DNA from: Rhizobium sp. Leaf262 | Lineage (GTDB): Bacteria > Pseudomonadota > Alphaproteobacteria > Rhizobiales > Rhizobiaceae | DNA: 64,000 bases | NCBI RefSeq assembly: GCF_001422245.1 | Contig: NZ_LMMM01000016.1 | Span: 195,945-259,944, forward strand | Reading direction: 5' to 3' | In this document: positions 17,831 to 26,157 of the stretch, in pieces | How positions within the stretch are numbered: position 1 is the stretch's first letter | Layout of the letters: each line of letters begins with the position of its first letter | Made by a program: the position numbers and the translations under genes | Notes under the pieces: generated by a model | Databases searched by the model: none | What the model was told of the DNA's origin: nothing | What the model saw: only the letters and a program-made list of their open reading frames with translations

Positions 17831-17841
17831 GCAAGGGCCAG

Positions 17842-17868
17842 ACAGAAAAGGCGACCGCGATGGTCGCC
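17842..17868 (-). terminator. Terminator of tadD
   Basis: GGCGACC and GGTCGCC pair perfectly around a five-base loop (17850-17868). Read on the minus strand the stem is followed by TTTTC, as expected for the end of tadD. There is no T-run on the plus strand, so it does not obviously stop the pilus operon. Confidence 0.75.
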
Positions 17869-17894
17869 TCCGTTGCACATACCAAGCCCATTCG

Positions 17895-18719
17895 TTAGTT
17901 GGTCGCCGTCTTCTTGTTCTTGTCGGACAGCTGCGACCATGCGTTCTGCTGGGACAGCATGCCGCGAAGATAGGTCAGATTGGCCTGCGCCTGCTGGGCG
18001 GAAAGCTCCTGCATCGCTATGCGCTCGGCTTCCTCGAACCGGCCCTGAAGGCCCACGACCAAGGCAAGGTTCTGTCTGATACGGCTGTCTGCACCTGGCT
18101 GAGACGCCGCTGATCGCATGTAGGTCTCGGCCGTGCGCGGATCGCTCTGGAGGACGTAGGACATGCCCAGATTGGAAAGGATGCTGGGATCATTCGGCTT
18201 GAGGTCGAGCGCCTGACGATACTTCGCCCGCGCCTCGGCCGAACGGCCAAGCTGGTCCAGCACCGCACCCTCGGCGGAATAAAGACGCCAATCCGGGCGA
18301 TCCGGGGTCTGTGCGCGATTGATGGTGTTAAGTGCCTGCTCCAACTGGCCGGCAGCGGCCTGCGCCTTGCCATAGGATGCCAGAACTTCGCGGTCGGATG
18401 GATAGGCAATAGCGACCTGCTGCATGACCGCAAGCGCCTGCGTATTCTTGCCTGTCATCATCAACAGGTTGGCATAGTTTAGCCCCGTATTGCGATCCTT
18501 GGGATTGTGCTCATAGGCTCTGCCGGTGGAGGCTTCGGCCTGTCGCAACTGCTCCATGTTCATCTGGTCGTAGGATCTGGAAACCGGAGCAATGGAACCT
18601 GTCGACATCCGATCCGGCTTGCTGGTCGAACAACCGGTCAATGCAAGCACAAGCACCGCCGCGCAGACGCCCCGTACCAGCATCTTTTGGCGGGCATGAA
18701 GGGAAGAAACAGCAATCAC
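17895..18719 (-). CDS. tadD: TadD-like TPR lipoprotein
   Basis: A 274-residue lipoprotein (signal ending in LALTGC) with several tetratricopeptide repeats, for instance LNYANLLMMTGKNTQALAVM and DLKPNDPSILSNLGMSYVLQ. TadD proteins help assemble or target the Tad secretin as pilotin-like factors. The start is a GTG at 18719 with GGGGG seven bases upstream; an ATG at 18683 would still give a good lipoprotein signal but has no ribosome site. It sits just after tadC but on the opposite strand, so it is regulated apart from the pilus operon. Confidence 0.88.
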   Translation of the reverse strand: MIAVSSLHARQKMLVRGVCAAVLVLALTGCSTSKPDRMSTGSIAPVSRSYDQMNMEQLRQAEASTGRAYEHNPKDRNTGLNYANLLMMTGKNTQALAVMQQVAIAYPSDREVLASYGKAQAAAGQLEQALNTINRAQTPDRPDWRLYSAEGAVLDQLGRSAEARAKYRQALDLKPNDPSILSNLGMSYVLQSDPRTAETYMRSAASQPGADSRIRQNLALVVGLQGRFEEAERIAMQELSAQQAQANLTYLRGMLSQQNAWSQLSDKNKKTATN

Positions 18720-18803
18720 GACATTGCCCCCGGCTCTCTGTTATGGTCGAAACAGGCGAAGCGACGCGATTCTGCTCGACGCAACCCTCGCTCCAGCAAT
18801 AAT

Positions 18804-18819
18804 CTGTTAACCCTAACAG
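18804..18819. repeat. Inverted repeat between tadD and the M17 aminopeptidase gene
   Basis: CTGTTA and TAACAG are perfect inverted six-base arms around ACCC. The element lies in the 140-base divergent region, 40 bases before the aminopeptidase ATG and 85 bases before the tadD start, the position of an operator. The left arm also contains a TTAACC sequence. Confidence 0.45.
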
Positions 18820-18859
18820 AGTGTTAATTTGCCGATTCCCGCCTTTATGAAAGCACCCC

Positions 18860-20257
18860 ATGCCTTCCTATCAATTTATTGACCGAGACACGCCTTTCAG
18901 TTCAAAAGCAGGGAAAACGCTGCCAGTTTTTGCGGTCACACCCGCCCATATCGAGCAGGGTGCAATTGACCCTATCGCTCTCGACTGGGCACGAAAGGCC
19001 GGCTTCAAGGGAGATGCGGGAGCAATACTTCTGATACCATCGGCAGAAGGCGCTCTCGGCGGCGCCCTTCTCGGGCTCGGCACCAATCCATCGGAACTGC
19101 CCTTCATCACCGGCAAGCTGGCACGCGAACTGCCGGAAGGAGACTGGCATATCGAAACGGCTCCGCTGACGGTCAACCGCCTGATGCTCGGTTTCGGTCT
19201 GGGGGCCTATCGCTTCGACAAGTATCGCACGCTGAAAAGCAACGGTGCCAAACTGCTCATTCCCCGGGATGCGGAAGATGCGGAAATCAAGCGCATTCTT
19301 GCGGGTGTCTATCTGGCGCGTGACCTCATCAATGTCCCGGCAAACGACATGGGACCGGACCAGCTTGAGATTGCGTTCCGCAGTCTGGCTGCTTGTTACA
19401 AGGCAAAGGTCTCGGTGGTAACCGGCGAGGATCTTCTGAAAGAAAACTTTCCGCTGGTTCACGCCGTCGGTCGCGCCAGCGAAAGCGCGCCGCGTCTTTT
19501 GGAAATGACTTGGGGCAAGAAGGGCAATCCGCGTCTGACGCTTGTTGGCAAGGGGGTATGCTTCGACACCGGCGGTCTCGACATCAAGCCGTCTTCGTCC
19601 ATGGCGCTGATGAAGAAGGATATGGGTGGCGCGGCCAATGTGCTGGGTCTGGCGCTGATGATTATGGATGCCCGCCTGCCCATCGATCTGCGCGTCATCG
19701 TGCCCGCCGTCGAAAACTCGATCTCGTCCAACGCCTTCCGTCCGGGCGACATCTACCAGAGCCGAAAAGGATTGACCGTTCAGATCGACAATACCGATGC
19801 GGAAGGACGCCTCGTGCTGGCCGACGCGCTGGCCTATGCCGACGAGGATGCGCCGGACCTGATGATCGATATGGCGACACTGACCGGTGCAGCCCGCGTG
19901 GCGCTTGGCCCCGATGTTCCACCTTTCTTTACGGATGACGAAGACCTTGCGCATAGCATCAGCGATGCGAGCATGGATGTGGACGACCCGGTATGGCGCC
20001 TGCCGCTTTACATGGGTTACGACAAGGATATCCGCTCTCGCGCCGCCGATATCACCAATGCGCCTGCCGGCGGCATGGCCGGATCGATCACCGCTGCGCT
20101 ATTTCTCAAGCGATTCGTCACGCAGACGAAGAAATGGGCGCATTTCGACATTTATGGCTGGTCGCTAAGCGAGCGCCCACATTCGTCGATCGGCGGCGAA
20201 GCGCAGGCCATTCGCGCCCTGTTTCACTACATCTCGCGCAACTTCGCCAAGAAATGA
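18860..20257 (+). CDS. Leucyl aminopeptidase family (M17) metallopeptidase
   Basis: A 465-residue cytosolic zinc/manganese aminopeptidase that removes N-terminal residues from peptides. The M17 metal and catalytic motifs are complete: GKGVCFDTGGLDIKPSS, KKDMGGAANV, and the signature NTDAEGRLVLADAL at about residues 312-325. The N-terminal domain is of the shorter type typical of alphaproteobacterial PepA/PepB-like proteins rather than E. coli PepA. The ATG at 18860 starts MPSYQFIDRD. Its nearest downstream relations by function are the NlpC/P60 peptidase and pncB on the other strand. Confidence 0.93.
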   Translation: MPSYQFIDRDTPFSSKAGKTLPVFAVTPAHIEQGAIDPIALDWARKAGFKGDAGAILLIPSAEGALGGALLGLGTNPSELPFITGKLARELPEGDWHIETAPLTVNRLMLGFGLGAYRFDKYRTLKSNGAKLLIPRDAEDAEIKRILAGVYLARDLINVPANDMGPDQLEIAFRSLAACYKAKVSVVTGEDLLKENFPLVHAVGRASESAPRLLEMTWGKKGNPRLTLVGKGVCFDTGGLDIKPSSSMALMKKDMGGAANVLGLALMIMDARLPIDLRVIVPAVENSISSNAFRPGDIYQSRKGLTVQIDNTDAEGRLVLADALAYADEDAPDLMIDMATLTGAARVALGPDVPPFFTDDEDLAHSISDASMDVDDPVWRLPLYMGYDKDIRSRAADITNAPAGGMAGSITAALFLKRFVTQTKKWAHFDIYGWSLSERPHSSIGGEAQAIRALFHYISRNFAKK

Positions 20258-20261
20258 ACCT

Positions 20262-20287
20262 GAAAGGGGCGGTTTACCGCCCCTTTC
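20262..20287. terminator. Bidirectional terminator-like hairpin
   Basis: GAAAGGGGCGG and CCGCCCCTTTC form a perfect 11-pair stem with a TTTA loop between two convergent genes. The outer A/T pairs give a short U-tract in either direction but there is no separate T-run. It most likely ends both the aminopeptidase and pncB messages. Confidence 0.7.
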
Positions 20288-20315
20288 AAAGCATGCATGC
20301 ACCCATTCGGCTTTC

Positions 20316-21620
20316 TTAGACGCGCACGTCCTGATCGTGACGGTCTTCATGACCAAAGAACTTCAGGTAACGCTGAACTTCCCGCGCCTCTCCCGTTGCT
20401 TTTTGCGGATTATCGGACAGCTTGACGGCCGGACGACCGTTGGCATCGATGACCTTGCATACGATGGAAATCGGCTTCAGGCTTTCGATGGTTTTGGGTG
20501 CACATCCCGCGAAATCATTGGTGAGGTTCGTGCCCCAGCCGAAACTCATCCTGACCCGCCCCTCGAAATGCTTGTAGGTATCGATGATGGCATCGACATC
20601 CAGGCCATCGGAGAAGATCAGCAGTTTCTTCTTCGGGTCGCGGTCCATCTTCTGCCACCAGTCGATGATCTTCTCACCGCCTTCGATAGGCGGCGCGCTG
20701 TCAGGACGAAAACCCGTCCAGTCGGCCACCCACTCCGGCGCGTTGCGCAGGAAGGCGGCCGTGCCGAAGGCGTCCGGCAGGACGATCAGCAGGTTGCCAC
20801 CATAGAGGCGGTTCCAGTCCTTCATGACCTGATAGGGAGCTGCCGCAAGGGCCTCGTCGTTTTCCGCAAGGGCGGCGACGACCATCGGCAGTTCATGCGC
20901 ATTGGTGCCCACCGCTTCAAGATCGGAATCCATGGCCAGCAAAACGTTGCTGGTCCCCGTAAAGGCAGGACCAATACCTTCCTTCAACGCCTCTACGCAC
21001 CAGCGCTGCCACAGGAAGCTGTGGCGACGACGCGTGCCGAAATCGGAAATCCGCAATCCCGGCAATTCGCGCAAACGCTCGACCTTGGCCCACATCTTGG
21101 CCTTGGCGCGAGCGTAGAGAACGTCAAGCGTAAAGTAACCGAGCGAACGCATGGCGCTGCGTGAGCGCAGTTCGTTGATGATGGCCAGCGCCGGGATTTC
21201 CCATAGCGTGGTATCCATCCAGCGACCGTGGAAATTGAGCTCGTACTGACCGTCCCGTTTGAAAAGCTCGTATTCCGGAAGCTGGTAGCTGTCCAGCCAT
21301 GACAGAAACTCCGGCTCGAAGATCTGTGCGCGACCATAAAAGGTATTACCGGCAAGCCAGATGCTTTCCTTTTTCGACAGCCTGAGGCTGCGGGCATGGT
21401 CGAGCTGTTCGCGCAGCTCCATCTCATCGATTTCATCGGCCAGTTTAACGGTCTTGGTGCGATTGATCAGCGAGAAGGTGGCATTGACCTCGGGGTAAAG
21501 CTTCCAGATCATTTGCAACATCAGAAGCTTGTAAAAATCCGTATCTATCAGGCTGCGGACGATGGGGTCCAGCTTCCAGGTGTGGTTGTGGACACGGGTT
21601 GCGATATCTGTCTTCGTCAT
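20316..21620 (-). CDS. pncB: Nicotinate phosphoribosyltransferase
   Basis: A 434-residue enzyme that joins nicotinate and PRPP, with ATP hydrolysis, to make nicotinate mononucleotide in NAD salvage. Clear family features are [20 protein letters not shown] at the N-terminus, [14 protein letters not shown] and the phosphoribosyl-binding region [18 protein letters not shown] followed by [11 protein letters not shown]. Length is normal for the PncB class. It is monocistronic and divergent or isolated from its neighbours. A near-palindrome AGGCATGACGCCT lies 54 bases upstream (21674-21686), but I cannot link it to a known NAD regulator. Confidence 0.95.
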   Translation of the reverse strand: MTKTDIATRVHNHTWKLDPIVRSLIDTDFYKLLMLQMIWKLYPEVNATFSLINRTKTVKLADEIDEMELREQLDHARSLRLSKKESIWLAGNTFYGRAQIFEPEFLSWLDSYQLPEYELFKRDGQYELNFHGRWMDTTLWEIPALAIINELRSRSAMRSLGYFTLDVLYARAKAKMWAKVERLRELPGLRISDFGTRRRHSFLWQRWCVEALKEGIGPAFTGTSNVLLAMDSDLEAVGTNAHELPMVVAALAENDEALAAAPYQVMKDWNRLYGGNLLIVLPDAFGTAAFLRNAPEWVADWTGFRPDSAPPIEGGEKIIDWWQKMDRDPKKKLLIFSDGLDVDAIIDTYKHFEGRVRMSFGWGTNLTNDFAGCAPKTIESLKPISIVCKVIDANGRPAVKLSDNPQKATGEAREVQRYLKFFGHEDRHDQDVRV

Positions 21621-21776
21621 TGCTGCTGAAATCCCTCACGCCGGTGAAGCCGACGTCCTTCCGCATTGTCTTTAGGCATGACGCCTTCGAGAGCCTGATC
21701 CGCTCCAGGGACAAAGACTTATCTGAAAAAACACTCAAGTCCAGACCGGTCGCGGTCAACACGGTTCGCAACCGTC

Positions 21777-22142
21777 TCAGAAATCGACCGCGGGAGGATT
21801 GATACCAGGATACCAATCCTTGGATATCGGGTTGCCCGTTCCCGTTGCGGAAGCACCTGCAGACCCGGTGCAGCGATATCCCTGTACCGGCAGGCCGCTA
21901 TTGCCGAACACGTCCCGATAGGGCCCATCAGAATAGCCTGATATGACGGTGGTCGAATGGCAGTTATAGCGCTCTTTCGGCTGAAGGGTTTTGGGGTCCT
22001 TCACACCGGGAAGGTTCGCATAAGCATCCGGTGCGGGCAGGAAACCGTTCTCGTAGATTGTTTGCGCATGCCCGGTCGCGGCAAACGACAGAACGGCGAA
22101 CACAAATGTTGCGATGCGTCTTGCCGATGTTGCCATGTCCAT
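21777..22142 (-). CDS. Small secreted protein of unknown function
   Basis: A 121-residue protein with a clear Sec signal (ATFVFAVLSFAATGHAQ) and a mature part of about 95 residues rich in Gly, Pro and Tyr, with two cysteines (NCHST and YRCTG) that could form a disulfide. I do not recognise the family. The ATG at 22142 follows AGGAC. It lies between pncB and an NlpC/P60 gene on the same strand, and may be the last gene of that group, with 63 bases between them. Confidence 0.7.
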   Translation of the reverse strand: MDMATSARRIATFVFAVLSFAATGHAQTIYENGFLPAPDAYANLPGVKDPKTLQPKERYNCHSTTVISGYSDGPYRDVFGNSGLPVQGYRCTGSAGASATGTGNPISKDWYPGINPPAVDF

Positions 22143-22205
22143 TTTGTCCTAACCGTAACCTGCCCTCACATATAGTTCCGCGAAGGCGGCAAAACAGCCG
22201 TCACG

Positions 22206-23087
22206 TCAAACGTTTTCGTGAAACAGCGGAACGTGACGAAAGGCCGTTGGCCTTTCATATAGCCATCCGATCCGCTTGACGGCGTCATCGAGATTTTCCC
22301 GCGAGACATTCATCGTATGTCCATTGGCGTGCAGCAGCGTGTCCGGGTCTTCCATGATGCCGACATGCCCCTTCCAGAAGACGAGATCCCCACGCCCCAG
22401 TTCTTCCCGGCTTATGTCGGTGCCGAGAGTGCGAAACTGCATGTCCGTATCGCGCAGGACGGATTTCCCAGTCATGGCGGCGGATAGTTGCACAAGGCCT
22501 GAACAGTCTATGCCGAAGCCGGAGCGTCCGCCCCAAAGATATGGCGTTTCCAGAAAGCGCAGTGCGACGGAGACATAATCGCTGGCAACCACATCCCCGA
22601 TAGCAATGCAGTGGGCAGCGATGACGCCTTCGCCCTTGGCCGTCATCAGATAGCGCGTGCCGCGTGTCTCTTCTTCACCAACGAAGGTCAGACTGCTGCC
22701 CATGGACAGCGCCGCAATGGGGGGCTTTCGCAACTCGGCCTCCGGGTAGAGAAACGTGCGGGTGCTGATGATGCGATGGGTGGGTGCCACGATCTCCGCG
22801 ACGGCATCCTCCGGCACATATCCGGCATATCCGTCAGCGTCCGCCTGTACCCACGCCCAACCATCAGCCCGGTCGAAGACGCGCAGTGTTTCACCAAGCA
22901 GCAATTCGGTATCGATCCCGCTCGAAAGTGCCGGTTGGGGTCGCAAACCGACGACAGGGATGGCAACCTGGGCTGGCGTGCCACGGGTGAAGCGCTCCGC
23001 CGTCACCTGGCCTTCCAGCGCTTCATTTGCTAGGTCTGCCCGAAAAACATTCAGTCGGCGGTCGAGTGTCGTATCCATGGCTGTCAT
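22206..23087 (-). CDS. NlpC/P60 (C40) peptidase with SH3-like domains
   Basis: A cysteine peptidase of about 293 residues acting on peptidoglycan peptides. The N-terminal half holds bacterial SH3-like segments (LLLGETLRVFDRADGWAWVQ; DGYAGYVPEDAV). The C-terminal NlpC/P60 domain shows the catalytic Cys in GGRSGFGIDCSGLVQ and His in GDLVFWKGHVGIM, with a second polar residue in LLHANGHTM. There is no signal peptide, so it may act on recycled cytoplasmic peptides. I prefer the ATG at 23087; a GTG at 23105 and an ATG at 23078 are also possible. It lies 70 bases after the MarR gene and probably shares its transcript. Confidence 0.88.
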   Translation of the reverse strand: MTAMDTTLDRRLNVFRADLANEALEGQVTAERFTRGTPAQVAIPVVGLRPQPALSSGIDTELLLGETLRVFDRADGWAWVQADADGYAGYVPEDAVAEIVAPTHRIISTRTFLYPEAELRKPPIAALSMGSSLTFVGEEETRGTRYLMTAKGEGVIAAHCIAIGDVVASDYVSVALRFLETPYLWGGRSGFGIDCSGLVQLSAAMTGKSVLRDTDMQFRTLGTDISREELGRGDLVFWKGHVGIMEDPDTLLHANGHTMNVSRENLDDAVKRIGWLYERPTAFRHVPLFHENV

Positions 23088-23158
23088 CAGCGCTACCCTG
23101 CTCACATGTCGAATGGCATCTGGTCGAACCTATCATGGATATCCAGCAGACGGGAAGA

Positions 23159-23521
23159 TCAGGTCTCTCTTGCCTGATCGATAATCAGGTCACCGAATTT
23201 TTCCAGATAGAGGGCACCTGCGACCGTGCGCTTGATAATCACGTTGCGGCGATCGCGTTGATCGCGCTCGCGCTCCACCAGACCCATAAGGCCCATACTA
23301 TCGAGCGCACGTGTGATAACGGGTTTGGTCACGCCAAGCACGGAAGCCAATCCTCTGACGGTGTGGGGTGGCGGCACGAAATAGATATGCAGGAGGATCG
23401 CCATCTGTCGCAGCGTCAGATCCGGTGCATCCTCTTCGACCTGCGCAAGCACGACACGATGCCAAAGACTGAGTGCTTGTGAAGGGGATAACTCGACAGA
23501 CACGCGATTTTGCTCTCTCAT
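23159..23521 (-). CDS. MarR-family transcriptional regulator
   Basis: A short 120-residue winged-helix regulator. LTLRQMAILLHIYFVPPPHTV is followed by the HTH VRGLASVLGVTKPVITRALDS and the wing GLVERERDQRDRRNVIIKRT, all typical of MarR. The usual long dimerisation helices at both ends are short here, so it is at the small end of the family. It precedes the NlpC/P60 peptidase and is probably co-transcribed. No strong ribosome site precedes its ATG. The ligand is unknown. Confidence 0.85.
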   Translation of the reverse strand: MREQNRVSVELSPSQALSLWHRVVLAQVEEDAPDLTLRQMAILLHIYFVPPPHTVRGLASVLGVTKPVITRALDSMGLMGLVERERDQRDRRNVIIKRTVAGALYLEKFGDLIIDQARET

Positions 23522-23820
23522 TTCGACAAGAAAAGCACATCTTGGCTCAAATCAGTGAACAAAACAAAATCGCCGACATCCTTCAAGCTTGGAGCCCGAA
23601 TGACGTCGGCGGCTTTTCATGCCCTTTGCGAGCTATGCGTCCCCTCTGGACTTACAGAAGAAGATGCATAAAGCGTGCCAGATCATATCCACCTGCTTGG
23701 CGGACAGCAAACCAGGCCTATTCTGCAGAATTGCCTCGGCACAGGACATGCCGAGGCTGATTTTTTAAGCGGCCCGCTAAATTTTAAGCGCTGCCGATTG
23801 GAGACCATGTTTGGCAGAGG
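23522..23820. other. Intergenic region with two strong hairpins
   Basis: This 299-base stretch separates the MarR gene from the end of the DUF475 gene. A hairpin CGCCGACATC/GACGTCGGCG (23571-23580 with 23602-23611, 9 of 10 pairs) has GCTTTTC after it on the plus strand and ATTTTGTTTT after it on the minus strand, so it may end the DUF475 message. A second, plus-strand terminator is listed separately. I find no convincing protein-coding gene, so a small RNA on the plus strand is possible. Confidence 0.45.
23733..23766 (+). terminator. Rho-independent terminator without an upstream gene
   Basis: GCCTCGGCA (23733-23741) and TGCCGAGGC (23749-23757) pair perfectly around a seven-base loop and are followed by TGATTTTTT. 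On the plus strand this is a textbook terminator, yet no plus-strand gene lies between it and the divergent MarR promoter region. On the minus strand there is no T-run after it. Confidence 0.8.
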
Positions 23821-24927
23821 TCACACTTTCGCAGCATGTCCGGCTTCGATCTCATTGGCTCTTTCGCGCTTGTTGTAGCGGATCGAAGACCAGAGCGAGA
23901 TGCCGATGAGCGTTGCGCCACCCAGACCCGTGATAACCTCGGGGATGTGAAACAGGCTCTGGACATACATGATGACCGACAGGATGAGGATGGCGTAGAA
24001 GGCGCCATGCTCGAGATAGCGGTATTCCGCCAGCGTCCCCTTTTCGACCAACATGATGGTCATGGAGCGTACATACATTGCGCCGATGCCAAGGCCGATG
24101 GCGATGATGAAGAGATTGGACGTCAGCGCAAAAGCGCCGATGACGCCATCGAACGAGAAGCTGGCATCCAGCACTTCGAGATAGAGAAACGCTCCGAAAC
24201 CGCCTTTTGCCGCTCCTTCCAGCATCTGCTGGCTGCGATCGAGAATACCGCCCAGAACTTCGACAAGAAGGAAGGTGAGCAGGCCCCAGATCGCGGCGCT
24301 GAAGAAGACATTGGCTGCTTCCGGTCCGAGCGCGGGATCGTCGCTGTTGGCGATGATGCGGGAAAACACCAGCATGATGACCAGAACGAAGGCAATTTCG
24401 ATGCCCTTGATCGAGGAATAGGTCGCAATCTTTTCTTCAACCCAGCGGACCCAGTGAATGTCCTTTTCGTGGTCGAAGAAGAAGCTGAGGCCCACCATCA
24501 TCAGGAAGGTGCCGCCAAAGGCGGCGATTGGCAGATGCGCATCCTTCATGATCTGCGCATAGCGGTCTGGCTCAGTTGCCGCCATGACCATAGCCGTCCA
24601 GGGGCCGACATTGGCCGCAACGACGACGATGAGCAAAGGAAAGACGATACGCATGCCGAAAACGGCGATGAGGATGCCCCAGGTCAAAAAGCGATGCTGC
24701 CATTCCGGCGTCATTTCTTTCAGCTTGTTGGCATTGACGATGGCGTTATCGAAAGAAAGCGATATTTCCAGCACGGCCAGAACCGCGCAGATGAAGAAGA
24801 TCGTGGCCGTACCGCTGACCGTACCGGTCATCTGCCAGCCGAGATAGCCGCCGAGCAGCAGGCCGACAACCGTCACGATGAATGCCCATTTGAAATAGGT
24901 CAGTGTGGATTTCGTCGAAGTGGTCAT
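23821..24927 (-). CDS. DUF475 / TerC-related integral membrane protein
   Basis: A 368-residue polytopic membrane protein with about nine hydrophobic segments. It belongs to the DUF475 branch of the TerC superfamily, shown by the paired acidic membrane motifs ISLSFDNAIVNANKL near residue 55 and EVLDASFSFDGVIGAFALT near residue 238. TerC relatives are linked to metal (especially manganese) export and to tellurite resistance; the ion moved by DUF475 members is not settled. I prefer the ATG at 24927, seven bases after GGGAG, to the GTG just before it. A long structured 5' leader precedes it and probably controls it. Confidence 0.9.
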   Translation of the reverse strand: MTTSTKSTLTYFKWAFIVTVVGLLLGGYLGWQMTGTVSGTATIFFICAVLAVLEISLSFDNAIVNANKLKEMTPEWQHRFLTWGILIAVFGMRIVFPLLIVVVAANVGPWTAMVMAATEPDRYAQIMKDAHLPIAAFGGTFLMMVGLSFFFDHEKDIHWVRWVEEKIATYSSIKGIEIAFVLVIMLVFSRIIANSDDPALGPEAANVFFSAAIWGLLTFLLVEVLGGILDRSQQMLEGAAKGGFGAFLYLEVLDASFSFDGVIGAFALTSNLFIIAIGLGIGAMYVRSMTIMLVEKGTLAEYRYLEHGAFYAILILSVIMYVQSLFHIPEVITGLGGATLIGISLWSSIRYNKRERANEIEAGHAAKV

Positions 24928-24989
24928 CACAGCGCTCCCAGAATCGTCTTGCGAACAGGGAAACGCGGAGCAGGCGTGGCAGAAAGCGC

Positions 24990-25160
24990 ACGCACAGAAT
25001 GCATGGTCAGATTTCTCATGGGTTTAAATCCGCCGGCGTAATAAGCAGGCGGTACCGACATCGCGAGAGCGCCGTAAAACTCTCGCCAGAGGGGCCCGGC
25101 ACCAAAGTTCCTTACCCATAGCCCGATGTCAGGGGCTGGGAATGCCTCTTTAGTCTCTCA
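24990..25160 (-). promoter_or_regulatory. Structured 5' leader of the DUF475 gene, candidate terC-motif RNA
   Basis: The minus-strand transcript ahead of the gene can fold into a compact multi-branch structure. An outer stem CUGACAUCG/CGAUGUCGG (plus coordinates 25124-25132 with 25055-25063, nine pairs) abuts a perfect inner hairpin (about 25064-25069 with 25080-25085, GAGAG core). AGAGG near 25146-25150 could pair with CCUCU near 25087-25092 as a pseudoknot. The position, over 130 bases before the coding start, fits a cis-acting RNA. A conserved terC RNA motif has been reported upstream of terC-type genes in Alphaproteobacteria; I infer that this is a member but could not test it. The conserved yybP-ykoY loop sequences are not evident. 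Confidence 0.55.
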
Positions 25161-25368
25161 ACTTTGTGATTTCGTCAAGTTGAAAGTTGTTTTTGGGGCT
25201 CGCGAGAGGCGTTTCATCGGGAAATAAAGCTGCATTTACAAAACAGGAGTTGTGTAAGGACCATGTCATAGTACCATTTCAAAAATAGATATTATTTGTT
25301 TGTTGCGACTTGGTGGCGCTTGCGTTAGATAACGAGCAGAACTGCAATAATTTCTGACGGAGAGCTTG
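25161..25368 (+). promoter_or_regulatory. kduD upstream region
   Basis: This AT-rich stretch between the DUF475 leader and kduD should contain both promoters. A near-palindrome CATAGTACCAT is at 25267-25277, about 90 bases before the ATG, and could bind a GntR- or IclR-type regulator of sugar-acid genes. The ribosome site ACGGAGAG is at 25357-25364. I cannot assign -35 and -10 elements confidently. Confidence 0.35.
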
Positions 25369-26127
25369 ATGACGATTTCCTTCGACTTGACCGGCAAAAC
25401 GGCCATCGTCACCGGTGCAAACACTGGTTTGGGACAGGGCGTTGCGAAGGCCCTTGCTGGCGCAGGCGCGACCGTAGCACTCGTCGGACGCTCGTCGATG
25501 ACGGAAACCGAAGACGCCATTGCCGCCATTGGCGGGAAAAGCCACAGCATCAAAGCCGATCTTTCCACAATTGCGCCCGTCGGTGACGTGATAGCGGAAG
25601 CGGTGCGTTTTTCTGGAACCGTCGATATTCTCGTCAACAATGCGGGCATCATCAAGCGCGCAGATTCCCTTGACTTTACCGAGGCCGATTGGGACGCGGT
25701 GATGGACGTCAATCTCAAGACGGTGTTTTTCCTCTCACAGGCATTTGCCCGCCATCTCGTTGCGGAAAACAAGCCGGGCAAGATCATCAACATCGCCTCG
25801 CTTCTTTCCTTCCAGGGCGGCATCCGCATCCCCTCCTACACCGCGTCTAAGAGCGGACTGGCAGGCCTCACCCGCCTTCTGGCGTGCGAATGGGCTTCGA
25901 AAGGCATCAACGTCAACGCCATAGCGCCGGGCTATTTCGACACCAACAATACCGAGGCGCTGCGCAACGACCCAGAGCGGAGCGCGGCTATTCTCGCCCG
26001 TATCCCCGCCGGTCACTGGGGCAAGCCGGAAGAGCTCGGCGGAGCAGCCGTGTTTCTGGCGTCCCAGGCGTCGGATTATATTCACGGGACGGTTCTGCCC
26101 GTCGATGGTGGCTGGCTGGCCCGATAG
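25369..26127 (+). CDS. kduD: 2-dehydro-3-deoxy-D-gluconate 5-dehydrogenase (SDR family)
   Basis: A 252-residue short-chain dehydrogenase closest in sequence feel to KduD, which interconverts 3-deoxy-D-glycero-2,5-hexodiulosonate and 2-keto-3-deoxygluconate in pectin/alginate breakdown. NAD-binding TGANTGLGQG (about residues 15-24), NNAG (near 89), the catalytic Ser in INIASLLSFQGG and the YTASK Tyr-Lys pair are all present, and the end VLPVDGGWLAR is family-typical. The partner isomerase KduI is not nearby, so the exact substrate could be another sugar ketone. The ATG at 25369 follows GGAG; a TTG one codon earlier is less likely. Confidence 0.82.
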   Translation: MTISFDLTGKTAIVTGANTGLGQGVAKALAGAGATVALVGRSSMTETEDAIAAIGGKSHSIKADLSTIAPVGDVIAEAVRFSGTVDILVNNAGIIKRADSLDFTEADWDAVMDVNLKTVFFLSQAFARHLVAENKPGKIINIASLLSFQGGIRIPSYTASKSGLAGLTRLLACEWASKGINVNAIAPGYFDTNNTEALRNDPERSAAILARIPAGHWGKPEELGGAAVFLASQASDYIHGTVLPVDGGWLAR

Positions 26128-26157
26128 GCAGCATGGTGCGCAGATGAGGGCGGCGGG

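Noticed and set aside
18902..19954. 350-codon minus-strand open frame inside the M17 aminopeptidase gene
   Set aside because: Shadow of a strongly conserved coding gene, with no recognisable domain.
23473..23760. 95-codon plus-strand frame between the MarR and DUF475 genes
   Set aside because: It overlaps the MarR start, has no ribosome site or family resemblance, and ends inside the terminator stem; a non-coding RNA is the better explanation.
23836..25041. 401-codon plus-strand open frame across the DUF475 gene
   Set aside because: It is antisense to a clear membrane protein gene; its product is rich in Asp, Glu, His and Arg, typical of the complement of a hydrophobic GC-rich gene. No family features.
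24961..25160. yybP-ykoY manganese riboswitch upstream of the DUF475 gene
   Set aside because: The position fits, but I could not find the conserved GGGGAGUAG-type loop; the leader is listed instead as a candidate terC-motif RNA.
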